Shown: positions 35,420-47,900 of the stretch, piece by piece | Position numbering within the stretch: the stretch's first letter is position 1 | How the letters are laid out: every line of letters starts with the position of its first letter | Origin: Pempheris klunzingeri | Taxonomy: Eukaryota; Chordata; Actinopteri; Acropomatiformes; Pempheridae | Length of the DNA stretch: 64,000 bases | NCBI RefSeq assembly: GCF_042242105.1 | Contig: NC_092027.1 | Coordinates: forward strand, 14,047,221-14,111,220 | Reading direction: 5' to 3' | Program-made: the position numbers and the translations under genes | Notes under the pieces: model-generated | Seen by the model: the letters and a program-made list of their open reading frames with translations, nothing else | The model's database searches: none | Told to the model about the DNA's origin: nothing

Positions 35420-38400
35420 ACTCATGCAGGGGGAGAAAAGGAGACTAGATTTGCAAGTCTGGTTTCCATTAAAGCTAATTATCATCTGTGTTTCATCTCA
35501 ACCTGAAGCAGTTAGTGTGTGTATGTGTGTGTGTGTCAAGTCTATATACTGTATGTGTAGCTGGGTGAAGATGGAGTACAGGTACTAATTTGTTTTTAGT
35601 ATATAGAAGAAACTGTGAGCATATTAAGACTGATTGAGTCTGCCTTTGGTCTACAATGTGCACGTATTGAATATGAAATCTTGTGACACTTATAGGAAGC
35701 ACCTAATCAGTTTGATGTAATGCCGTATAGAAAACAATACAGAAACATTCACAAAATGATTGATTTGGTTTAGAGAGTCTAGAAATTCCTGTTCAAAACA
35801 CAATAGGCTTCATTATCATTATTTCTAAACATGTTCAGCAGAGTACTGCTCAACCTGTGAAATCAGTTGTATAATGTCTTGAATCACTTCTCAAAGTCCA
35901 AAAACTAACCCAGATGGTGTCATCAGGGTCATCTTGGCTTTGACTAGAAAGATATTTCTTAACAGTAAGACTATATTAAAAACTGGGAGTGTGGGGTTTG
36001 ACAGGGCTTTAAGGAGGCATTGAGGTCTAATAAGAGATGCCACAGAGCTGCGTTATGAAAAATTTTAAGGTCCAGTCCAGACAAGGGATTAAAAGTCAGG
36101 ATATCTCAGCTTCTGCTGCGTCACTTTTTACCATTTCTCAAAATCTTCGCCTTGTGAGTCGCACAACTTTTTGGGAAACATGAAGGTGATGAAGAGCTTC
36201 TTTTGACTCCAAATAAATAGGGGTAGCCAGAGGCCATGTTAAAGCAAGCAGGAAGGAACAGAGTGACAGTGAAGTGACAGAAAGGAAGTCGGGGTAAAAA
36301 ACTGGCCCAGTAACATAATGAGCACTCACACACACACATTCCCTGAGGACGGTGCCAACTGCACCCATTATTCCTGACCTGTGACCTCTCAGACTGACCC
36401 TGTCCCCATACCACAGCGACCCCCAGCTGGACCACGAGCCACCACATTCACCTCCACAAAGTACCCACTCAGTTCACTAATACCTCTGAGATGGATGGAC
36501 AGAGGAGCACAGAGGGATGGAGCTTGGATAGTGGAGAACTGTGTAGGAGGAAAAATGTCCGAGTTCGAAAATGAATGAGACAACCAACAAGTGAGAAAAC
36601 AATGAAGAGAAGTCAAGAAGAGGGGGCAGGAAGAAGGGAGCAACTTATATGAATCCTCTCAGTGCTCCTGCCCGGGGCTGTTTATCTTGCAGATTGAGTT
36701 AAGCGCGAGCCTCTTATAACTCTCCACATACCAGACAATATCACAGTGACCCCCGCTTTACGAATATAAACATACGCGCTTTATCAAAGACCAGCACGGC
36801 TCGGTCAAACACATAGGCTCTTTCTCCTAACTTAATTTACCTCAAACCCATACAAAGTTCCTCTATTGGATTTGAGTTGTTTGAATGTCTAATTCTGGGT
36901 TAAAATTAGGAACTTTAGGGGGTCTATTGATGGAGATGGAAGGGGGTTTCTCCATGTTTACCTTATAAAACCACACTGCTCTGTTATCATGCACAGATCT
37001 ATGGACTATCAGTATGGAAAAGCCTGAGGTCACGCACAACACACTGTGTGTTATTTCCACAGAGACAGGGCATTGTTTGGCTCAACATAGGTCCATTCAC
37101 AGTGATTGGAGTGTGGCTTTCAATGAGGAAATGTATGTTTCCTTGTTGTGTTATTTGTAAAGTGGATTGTTCTGACTCTGCCCAGAGATTCATCATCGCG
37201 CACAAGCCGAGAGTGTTGCATCATCCCAGATTATATAAAATTTTTTAGCTTTGAGCTGTGTTGAAAGTAATAACCAGAGCACAGTCATAGTTTACTGGCG
37301 TTCTGAGGGCCCCTGTCATGAGGGTAAAGTGAGGGATGACTTGGCAGCTAGAGCGACTAAAGCCTCAGTGTTGGTCTAAGGGGAGCTGTGCTGGGAGAGA
37401 AATCTGCAGCTTTCCCTATGGTGTTCACTGTGGGGTGGTCTCTCCCTGTCTTTCTCCACCTTCTTTATTTCTCCCTCCTCTGTACCTCTCTCATTACTTT
37501 GAGGTGGTCTGTCTGTGTCTTTCCACCTCTCTTTTTCTCCCTCTTTCCCATCCCAAATCCCCATCCTCCCCCCTCCCTTCCTCTTCATCATACTCTCTCC
37601 TTTTATCTATCATATAATCTTCTTCGCTCTGTTTAATATTTCCTCTCTCTCATTTCCTTCTCTTCTTCATTCTCCCTCCCTTTCTCCCAGTTTTGTTTAC
37701 CTCTACACACAAATACAATAACACTCATCATGCCTCGCTATGTACAAGTTTGACGGAAAGTGTGTGTGCAGTGCCAGAGAGCGTGAGTGTACTTTTATAA
37801 AGAAGGAAAACCCCATTAGACAAAGAGAAAGATGCCGGGTCTGTAAGAAAACAAAGTCTTGCTGATGCAGTGATTATCGTCAGCCAGCATTTTTCTAGCC
37901 AATTGTGCTCTGAATCAGTTTGTGTGTGGTTTTTTTTTTTACGTTGCAAAAAGTTTAATATTAGAACATTATATTTGCTTTTCTGGCTGTTGTTTCTATG
38001 TCTCTGTCTCACTTTCTCCTCTCTCTCAGAAGGTGTTGGTTGTGTGATTTTATAAGCCTGGCGTTTGGTGTCACATGAACCATTTGCATGTTTTTTTCAG
38101 GCCCTGTAAAACAGGCCTAAATGCCCCATAATTCTCTTCCCCTGGCTGCTTGGTGAGAGTTAGTGCTAACTTTCAAAGGTATACACACACACACAGACAC
38201 ACTGGAGTCATGGCACACAACTAACAGGAAAAGTGTCAAATAACACCACCTTTTTCAAAAAAGAGGCAAAAGGTCTTCTTGAGACCAAAAGCACATATAA
38301 ATGGCAAAGACACATTAACTGGTGGGAAAGAAATTGTGTGTGTGGGTTTATGTGTGTGTGCACTCATCTGTCCAGCAAACTAGTCTCAAGAAATGATAGC

Positions 38401-38443
38401 ATAGTAAAAACTCAGGCGCCTGGATTGCAACAGGGCAGAGGAG

Positions 38444-38445
<2 letters not shown>

Positions 38446-38515
<70 letters not shown>
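38446..38515. repeat. (GT)n microsatellite with GA tail
   Basis: About 60 bp of GT with one GC step, ending in a short GAGAGA run. A facing (CA)n tract at 38648-38677 is 130 bp away, so the two could pair as an inverted repeat. Confidence 0.92.
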
Positions 38516-38517
<2 letters not shown>

Positions 38518-38644
38518 CACATGCACATAGGAGAGTTATAAATAGTTGGATCATCTGGAGCACATTAGAGGTACAGTGTTTAAGTGAACAGGTCCGCTAC
38601 CTGCAGCCACAGAAACCTCAGAACAGACACTGCCAAGCCCCAAG

Positions 38645-38679
<35 letters not shown>

Positions 38680-41329
38680 CACACAAGAGCATAAAGAGTA
38701 TAAAAGATAGAAAAACAACCAATAACACAATCTGACCGTGGCTTTAAGATAAACGGGGGTTATTAGCAAGAACACCGCAGAGATATCAGCTCTGCTATTA
38801 AAGGGTGGGCCTGATGTGAATTTAAAGGGAGGGGAAACATAATGTCTGAACACGGTTGTTTAGCTTAGAACTGGCCACACACCACTTCCCGAGGCCACAC
38901 ACATGAACAGCACCTGCGTGCACTAATGCACAAATCCACACACAAATATGTGGGGAAGGTTGTGCACTGAAATAGTACAGGTTGCATTACATAAAACGGG
39001 TTAAATCCTTTATTATCCCATATCATTTAAAATCTCGCTGCACAAGGTTATCCGTTTACATTGTGTTGCATCTATCTTTTGTTTCAATATTTTACAAAGT
39101 CCTGCTTTCACTGCATCGTTTTTCCAAGTTTGCCACAAAGTTGAAGCGCCCAAAATCAAGGGTTGTTGCAGGAAGTGGACCCTCCCCCCAGAGCACATTT
39201 ACACTCTTACACTCACACACTGAAACCTGAGCCACAGGAAGTGGTCCTGCGCAGCATCATGTCAGGGCAGACAAATTATTCACCATTTGAAAAATGCACC
39301 TTTTTCTGCCCTCCTATATTTTCCTCCTCCCCCTTTACTCCCTTGTCTTCTTCTGTCCATTTATTGTTGTCATTTCAGGTCCTCCAGAGGGGAACTGTCA
39401 CAGAGACAAAAAGCTCTGCTACCTGCGTTATCTCAAAATGAGCCACATTCAGACTGAACGAGCTGCTGCTGTGGTTGCACAGGCCCCAAAATTCCGGGAA
39501 ATATTCTCCTGCGGTGTTCCCTGAAGACTTGTGGTATTCCTGCCCACAGTATCCCCATAACGCTTTTGTGGAATTTCCTAAATGGATGAAAAGCAGATTT
39601 ATTTGAACTCTTTTGAAAAGTGAAACATAGATCTTTCTTATCTATACATGGCTGTGTTATTTTACTGTACAGACCTGACTGTACAAAAAGGCTGAGGGAG
39701 AGAATAAAAAGAGCAATTTTATGCTGGTTTTATGAGAATAGAATGAACAAACAATAAAACCACCCCAGTTTAATGCATAATGTGGGCAATTAACACAGTA
39801 AGGCCCCCTCCCAGTTACCTTAGCAACTTTGCTTTGTGTAAACCAGTCCACAAGTCAAAACAGGGTGAAAAATAGATTGTTGTATATTTAGAATGGCACA
39901 TAAAAATGCATTCATTCAAATTCAGATTCATTGATACGGTTTTTACAGCAAGTCTTCACATATGCATGAAGAAGTTGTTTTTTTTCTTGATCATTAGCTC
40001 AAGTGGGACTAATGTGATAGAATTGAAGCTAGGCTTTTTGTTCTCTTTTGATACTCATCGCCATGCTCTTTATGCTTTTACTGTTTTTACCCAACCGACC
40101 CCAATTAATATACACTTTGATAGTGGATGTGAACACAGTGTACAGACCACGTTCACCATTTTTACACATTAAATACAACTCCGTCCAAATTGTTATCACA
40201 CCAAACTCTGATTACCTTGCTGTCAGTGTGTATGAGTGCATATTTGTGAATGAGAGACCTCACATCAAATTAACTTTCATGCTAAATGTAACTCACCATA
40301 ATGGCAGCTTATTTAGCCAAATTCTAATTCAGATATTTCAGAACTAAACTCTATCTACTTGTTGTCATTCTGGTCACTTCTTTCTCTCACTTTTGGCATG
40401 CATGGTGTGCAACAATGTAGGGACCTCTATTCAGTATTGTGATGTAATTGTGGTGTCTGCTGCCAGTACTGAAAAGTAATGTGGCTTGTGGCTTGTTATG
40501 CCAAATGTTATTCACTGAGGAATATTTTCACCACAGTAATCATCCAGCTCATGTTGTGCAGTGGTTAGACCACAGGGGTGTGCACACAGCACTAGAGTGA
40601 CACAGCTGTCATGCACCAGAAGTGTCCACTCTCCTCCTCCTGCCAGGACTGTGACTGTGTGGATTATTTGAAGGTCAGGGGGGAGAAGGTTGTGTTAAGT
40701 GGAGTTTGGACGGGCAGCGGCCTAACACACTTTCCCCTCGGGTGAGTGGTCAAGGGACAATTGTAAGCACACACACACAATCACACTCGTAGCCACAGGC
40801 GGTCAGTTCTGGGGTAAACATCTTGCCCCATTAATACCCACACTGCCTTGGGCCACTTGGCCCACTGGCCTACCCTGGTGACCCTTGTTACCGTGGTGAT
40901 TAGATATTGGGAGCCCTCATCTGCAAACATTTAGCCAGTGTCACCCTTAATCTACCTTTTGTCACCCTGCCACCACAGACTCAGTAGCCACACACAAAGA
41001 TGCTGCTGGGAACACACATTGTGCCACATGATTAACAACTGACAAATTAATTCATGCTCTCTCTGCTACTGCTGTGCAGGGAAAACTTTCTGATCTATTT
41101 TTTATGACTTTAAGTGATACACTGCCCAAAATATCTTTTGAGTATCAAACTCTCACCCAAGGTGGCTGTAAAAAGTTTATAGTTTCCTCTGTGATATGAA
41201 ACAGTGGCTGCAGTGAGCCTGCATGCCTCCATGAGCATAATGCACTTCACTGCTGTCCATCTGTAGGTTCCAAACACTCGTGTTTGCCATAGCATGTCTC
41301 CAGACACACCTTTTGTTGGAAATGAGTTC

Positions 41330-42150
41330 TTTTTTTAATTACTAACTTCGTTTATTGGATTTTCAACACTGCCAACATTTCAAAGTCTGTGGAACTGCAC
41401 TGAATTGTTGTTCAACATAAGTGAAGAGGGGGGTCCACATCGCCCAAATCTTTTTCACACCTTTAAGTGTGTATTTCATTTTTTCCAATTCCAGCTCCCA
41501 TCTGTGTTTTTAGAAAGTAACAAGACATGAGCAACACGAAAACATGTGTACATGATTTTAAGGTGACATGTTATATCTTCAACAATTAGGGTTCAAATCC
41601 TTTAAATTCTAGATAGTCTTCTTTTCGCCCATTGAGCCCTAAGAATGAGTTCACATCGGATAAGACCACGCAGAGGGCAGATAGATGAGGTGTGTATCCT
41701 TTTGAGTGCCCCTTCTAATAATTCATCAGATATTTCCTCATCCAGTTCCTCTTCCCACAAAGATTTAATGTTGTTGAGCAAAGTTGTCTTTAGATAGCTG
41801 CCAAGTTACCTTTCAAAGTAGGAAGTGGGGCAAGAAAAGTATCAAACTGTTTTTCACCAGGAAAAGTAGGAAATCTGGGATCTATGCTGTGGACGTAACT
41901 CCAGGTATGTAAAAACCTTAAAAAAAGAATGTCTGAGGAGACCAAATTTAACTGATAATTGCTCAAATGTACTAAATCTACTGTTAATACGCAGATCTCT
42001 AAATCTTTTAATAAACTATGCTGAAAAGGTTCTACCCCCCATAGATTGGGTTTGAAACCACCAGTGCAGTAAAAGAGGTTGTCTGAAACTTAAAGTGAGT
42101 TCTTCCTTAGAAAAATCTCCCAATATAAAAGTAGTGCCCTGTAAGATGAT
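41330..42150 (-). mobile_element. Decayed L1/Tx1-like LINE, 3' end of ORF2
   Basis: The - strand of 41606-41751 reads EISDELLEGALKRIHTSS followed by ICPLRGLIRCELI and AQWAKRRLSRI before a stop. This resembles the segment near the end of fish L1-type ORF2 (the EIS...W...L..IHSSSICARHGLIQ..V region followed by a Lys/Arg-rich helix). Flanking - strand DNA (to about 42040) reads as further ORF2-like protein with stops and frame shifts, for example PPLP and LYK-like blocks. The 3' end lies towards 41330. It is a dead 5'-truncated copy. Confidence 0.65.
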
Positions 42151-44715
42151 TATTTATCTATATGTCTATCTAGTTATTTCATTTTTAATTTCATGCTTTA
42201 TGGGTAATCCTCACAAAATTCAAATATGCAATGTGCCAGGCTGAAAGTGAGGCTCGTATTTTAAAAGGTGACATTTTGGAAAAGCGAGGTTCAACCCCAA
42301 CAAATAAGATATGTACCTATAACACACATTTCCTTCGTCATTAAATTACAATTGGCCATCACATTCCACCTCCTGACCTCTGAACTATGACACACAGGTC
42401 CTCCTCCACCTCCAGGCCAAACCACCATGGACATTGTGCCTCAGGTCGCTTGTTGGCTTACTAAGCAGAGCAAAAGAGGGTGACGTCTGGAAATACGTCA
42501 ACGACTCCTTTAAATGATATATACATTTTGAGTTGTTGACACATGGAGCCACAACAAATGAAAACAGGTTAATGTTATTGTGTCACTGTCTAATATGTGT
42601 TACAGGTATTCACAGCCTAAGCAGCCAAAATACCAACCAAAGAAGTTTACGTCACATCACTGATCTAAGAGCTGCAACATTAGGATCTGCAGTTGAAAAG
42701 TTGTGAACCTGTCCTGACCTGTAAATTGATCGTTCTTCACAAAGGTGAAAAAAAGTGGCATTTTTCTCACTGATGATTATCAGTGGCTGTTATCGCAATA
42801 AAAACAGCTAAATAAACTTCTAAAACCACTCCTGCAACTAACTTTACTCTGCCTCCCTGCTGTCAGTTAGGATGCTTGTATGGCAAATTCTCATAATCTC
42901 ACCACTTTGCTGCTATAGACAGGATGACAGAAACAGTAAGTGACCTATATGTAACCTAATGTCTTCATGCTGTCGAATCTTATGGATGGTTGCTGCATTA
43001 TATTGTGATCATGTGTGTTTATGGTCTCTGTTCTCTACTCCAAATCTTCTCAACTTGCAATTTGCTGCCAGACTTTTGGTATTTTATAGGAGACCTCAGA
43101 TTCCTCCCCACATTTAATCTATGTGTATCATTGCTGTGCCTTTGTGCTCTTCTCTGAAGGGAATGATGGATATTTCTGAAACTTTGATTGTCATGCACAG
43201 CTTCATTTATCTGATAGAGTCCACTAACACTTCTTTTTAGACCATCCACATGAGTTTATTGATGGATTGACAGCGGCCTCTAGCGGTAAAGATCCAATAA
43301 TGCAGGCTCGGAGCTCTAAAAACACCTGTCACTGGAGTCCGTGAGAAAATGCAATTCAGGGAGTTAAAGACATAGCGTGAAATGAAATGTTATGCGTTTA
43401 TTATTATTATCTTTAAAAGCTGGACACGTGGTGCGCTGATGAGCACACCTGCAAAACAGGTTGATCACCAAGCCTATGAGAAGTAATTTCATCATTGCAA
43501 AAACACCACTTTGCTTGTCACATGCTTGTAAATCATAAAGCATGGGTATAAAGTCTACCGTTGTAACTGGCCTGTGTGTTTTTGTGAGTGTGGGACAGAG
43601 AGAGGGAGAAACATACAGACAGGGAAAGAAGAGGAAATACACAGGAAACATGAGAGGGCAGGAGAGAGATTTTTTTGTTTGCATCTGAGTGTTAGAAGAA
43701 TGGGAAGCCTGGTGAGTGCACTCCGCTCCTCTGGACGTAGAGGAGCCAGAGACTTTATTTTGCCTCACCTTTGCCTGTTGCGTGACCCAGCAGGGACTCT
43801 GTCCACATGGAGACAGGTAACCCGACCCATAGCCACACAGAGATCCGTCGTAGCTAACAATCTTTTTCAGTCACTCTGAGACTCTTTGTTTCTGCCTCTT
43901 TGTTTCCATTCCCACCTCCCTACTCTGTCTGTGCCAGAAAGTGTAAAGTATAGCTCAGGCTAATGAAGGTGCCACTGGGGCTATTAATTATGCAGCATCA
44001 CCAGGTCTGCAGGTAGCCACTGGTCAACCATTTCAGCAGACTGCACTCTTCCAGCAAGTCTTTTAATAATGCACTTTATTTTAATGTTTACTGTCAGGAC
44101 GACACTATTTGAAGCTTTTTGGTAAAGACTCATCATAATAGGTGTATGTATCTTTTTTTTCATTGTTGGGTTATATAATTGGGCTATGAGTTGATAGTAG
44201 TATACTAATTGATAATAGTGTAGGAGATAATAGAAAATGGTCAGTTGTGCCTTTTTTCTCATTAGGAGCACAGAACCAACAACAATACAGGAACCAAAAC
44301 AAAAACACAGGCAATAAGCTATCATATAAATTTGACACACCATTACGTCAAGGGTCTAAAAAAGTAAGCTACTATCAATTTGATTAAAGACAAGTGGAAG
44401 AAGTGGTTTAACTAAGTCTTAAAAGGTTTTATAATGGTACATGATTCATACCAGTCAGGGATTTTAGCATAATGGAGTTGCAGTGTGTATAACGAGGACT
44501 TTCACAATGAACTTTATTATTATTAAAATATTTAAGGGTAATCAGACAAACATTTTTCCAGCCAACACATTATTGGTTTGTTTATTTATTCATTTAGAGA
44601 GTGAGTGACCATTTATATATCCATCGCAGGGTAAAGCTGGGGGAAATATATGAAATATTGTTTAAATATTCCTGTATTTAGGTCAGTCAATCGTGATCAT
44701 CGCTGCATTTGTGTC

Positions 44716-44820
44716 CGTCAATCAGTCACGGGTGTGTTTCTGCGTCATCACGTCCCAGCCAATCACAAGGCGACGTCCAAGAACGGGGCACCCGAGACAT
44801 TAACCTAGCAAACATGGCGA
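44716..44820. promoter_or_regulatory. snx13 core promoter elements
   Basis: A TATA-less arrangement: CGTCA half-sites at 44716 and 44743, a CCAAT box at 44759-44763, GACGTC at 44772-44777 and a YY1-like AACATGGCGAC at 44811-44821. CpGs are frequent compared with the surroundings. The YY1-type site often marks the transcription start, which would put the start about 130 bp before the ATG. Confidence 0.5.
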
Positions 44821-44943
44821 CGCTCCGAAGAGAGTACGGAGATTGGAAATACGACCGCTTTTAACCGAGAAAATAACCTCCTCCTCGCATGTTACAATGT
44901 GGTGGGGTTAGCCAGAGCCACCGCACGCACAGCCTTTTAGACG

Positions 44944-47900
44944 ATGTTTGCAGAGGTAAGTCAGCACCGGCGGAATAGACGCGCGTATCGTGACAGTAGT
45001 TTGTTTTCCAGTGACAGACACGGCTAGTTAGCTTGTAGCAGCTAGCGCCTCGGCGTTAGCCCTGCAGGTAAACACACAGCCCGACAGGGAGAGGAAGGCA
45101 CACTGCCGCTGTGTTTTCAGAAAGGTTGTCTGCTATAAGTGGCAGTCAGCCCGGGATTACACAGTTAACGCTAAGTTAATACGATGAGCTTAGGATATCC
45201 GCACTCTCAACACTGTGGTGGAATTAGCTCGACACAGGCAATGTCGTTAGTATGCGTTTAGATTATGAGTAACGTCCCTCAACAACGAATTTCTGCACCA
45301 CAACAAACACAGGTGAGCTGGGCGTTAGCGGCTAGAAAACAACCTCATGTTAAAGGCGGAAGAAAGTTACCTGATTGGGGTCTTGATTAAACGCACAGGT
45401 GTGGACTTCTGCTCGCCAAACTGTATTATCAGTGGTTAGAGAACATTAATGTTGGTTCCAAGCATATTTAGCATTGACAGCTCATTAGCAGGATGATGAG
45501 CAGTTGTGACAAGTCCTTCTCGTTTTACTTTACCTCAGGGAAAGTCTGACACATGTTACACACAGCTGTCCCATGGAGGTGTTTCCAGTGGCAGACTGTC
45601 CATCAGCTCCCTTCTCATGTCAGACACAAACAACACAGGCTGCTTTTAAAATATTAAAAGGGTGTCCTGAGTCCACTGTTGCTGGTCAGTTATAGAGATT
45701 ACACCTTGGATTTGTGATCATTGTGATGACATTGTAATTTTGCACAACTTCTCACACGATACAGTTCCACAATGCAGGCTGGTTTCCTGACTTCAATAGT
45801 ATGACCATGACATGTGCTGACAATAAGACGACACTATCCACCTCACTTGAGCGACAGGTGACCTAACCACATGTAGGCACCTCTCCAGCAGTTTAAGTAC
45901 AGGTTTAGCCCAGGTAATGAGGCTTTAGCTGCCACTGCACTATTCTGTGTGTCTGTCAGGGACTACTGATGTCTGTGTAATGTGTGGTCAGGTGTTATAA
46001 TATAGCTTAACTATAACTCTGCCAAACATTGCTGCTAACCTTTAGTCTGACGTAAATGATGGGTTTGTGTTGGATCATTCTGTGATGAGTTTTGGCTTTA
46101 CATCAGCTGTGATGTGTTTTTATTTAGGATCTTTATTTAGGATGAAAAGGAAGGTCAGAGATACTACAGTCGATCTAGCAAGTCACTTGCAGCTTTGATA
46201 CATATGGGCCATTCAGTCATCACCATCGTCATCATTATCACTCAAGGGCTTAAACAGGAGGCTGTTGCCTCTCTGCTAATAATAAGCCTCTGGCTTCTGT
46301 CCATACGACTTCCCTCTGACCACTTCACCCTCTAGGTTTTGTCTCAGACTTTGAATAACATTGTATTCATCACAGTCAGTTATTTGGTTTCTTGTTATTT
46401 GCAATGATTTGCACTTTTCTGTTTTATTTAAATGAGTGTTTGCATAGTAGGTTGTAATGCAAATGTTATTCTTGTGTTTTGTTGTGCTGTTGCACATTGA
46501 ATACTATAATCAGGTTGTAGACATTGGCATGGACTTTTTCCTGTCTGGCTGTGATTAACTCCTTTGAGTAAATGGCTTACCCATGAAATGGCTTACCCAT
46601 GCAGCTTGATGAACACACCGTTGTGCCCTATTTAGTTTCTTGTAGAAGTATGTGGGTGAATTGTGTGTTTATCCAAAGGCACACACAGTTATCACAGTGC
46701 TTTTCACCTCTGGCTAAATCTCATTAAGGTGTTTTAATCAAAGCTTGGTGGACATTAAGGCCAGCGCATCAGGCTTCTAGTGCACCTCTCCTGCCGTCGT
46801 TGAGTCAATAGAAGCGCTTGCCCTGCCAAACAAGCTGACAACTTACAAGAATTAAGCCCTTTCAGACCTGCGTCTTGTACCCACATATATCCAGTGTGTC
46901 TAGGTCATACTGAGACACAGATGCAGTTCGCATTTCACAGTACACAGCTTTATGCATCAGTTGACTCATAACTGCTATAGCAGCTAAACAAACAAACAAA
47001 CAGAAACGAATGTTGGGGCAGCACAGATGATGCAGACGTCTTCTATTGCAGAGGTCGGGGTTTATTTTCCAATAGGTGTGCCTCTGACTTGGTTGTGTTT
47101 TCCAGAGTGCTGCTGGCCTAGTTAGTCCAACTAGATAGTTTTGATCTTGAGTAAAGAACATAAACCTTCAGCTGCGTCCTCCTGGAGAAACTTGTCACTA
47201 GAAAAAAGTAACAGGGGATTCGGTATGTGTCAGAGGAAGCATGTGGCTGACTTCACCCTCCCCGGTGTAAAAGGGAGTTGGCAGCATCACACCACAGCTC
47301 AAGGGAGCTGGCCCCAACAAACTGGACAGAAAAATAAAGGAGCCATATAGTACTCATACCATATAGCCAGAGAGTAGATAGCTAATAATTGGTACCTCAC
47401 CTTGACCACAGGCTGTGTTTGTGGGATGTATTTGCTGCAGCTTGGTGACAAATCAAAGGGAAAAAAACAACATTAAGTGACTTAGTAAGTTGTTGATCCA
47501 CCATAAATTGAGAGGAAAGCACTAGTGCTCTTTGTTATAGAGTTTCTGAAACGCTACTGGAGAGATAAACAGCAGTTTTCCAAGAGATATTCACTAACTT
47601 GATGATGGAGTACCCCAATAGGTCAACCCAAGGCTTCTGCGTTTGTCATGCTATTCCACTCCTTATTTAAGATTTTTTTCTTTCATTTGTTGTCAACTGT
47701 ACCACATGTGTTCACATGTATTCACATGTGCAGTCATGTTTCTTTTTAGTTACAGCTGTCCACCTGTTCAATATGCATTACAGTGCAAAGTGTGAGCAAA
47801 TTATAGAAAGATTATATAGCCTGTTCAAGTTGATGATAAAATGTCCTTTTGTTGGTTTTTTTTACTGTTTCATCCCCACTGTGCACCTATCATAAATGGA

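Larger units (their letters stand above)
33106..44700. other. 11.6-kb gene-free interval, twist1 to snx13 (hdac9 position)
   Basis: HDAC9 occupies this place in human, but no HDAC9 exon was recognised on either strand. Contents: CA/GT microsatellites (34738-34762, 35333-35419, 35515-35537, 38446-38507, 38648-38677), a pyrimidine-rich block (37436-37700), and a dead LINE fragment (41330-42150). Several non-repetitive, GC-moderate stretches could be conserved regulatory DNA: 33400-33680, 34870-35070 (TCF/LEF-like sites), 36665-36815, 37060-37215 and 40840-41060. That idea rests on their position and complexity alone. Confidence 0.55.

Noticed and set aside
39378..39524. Exon-like stretch after a good acceptor (tgtcatttcag) in the hdac9 gap
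   Set aside because: The translation does not resemble any HDAC9 segment I know, and no matching donor or second exon was found.
41606..41751. Possibility that the open - strand stretch is an hdac9 exon remnant
   Set aside because: The residues fit LINE ORF2 and not a histone deacetylase, and neighbouring DNA continues the LINE-like translation.
43700..43820. Short exon-like frame starting MGSLVSAL with a donor-like gtaacc end
   Set aside because: No protein family recognised and no partner exon; most likely chance.
33106..44700. Search by eye for HDAC9 glutamine-rich or deacetylase exons on the - strand
   Set aside because: No run of CTG/TTG codons or deacetylase motif was seen; a short ctgctgctg near 39459 is isolated.
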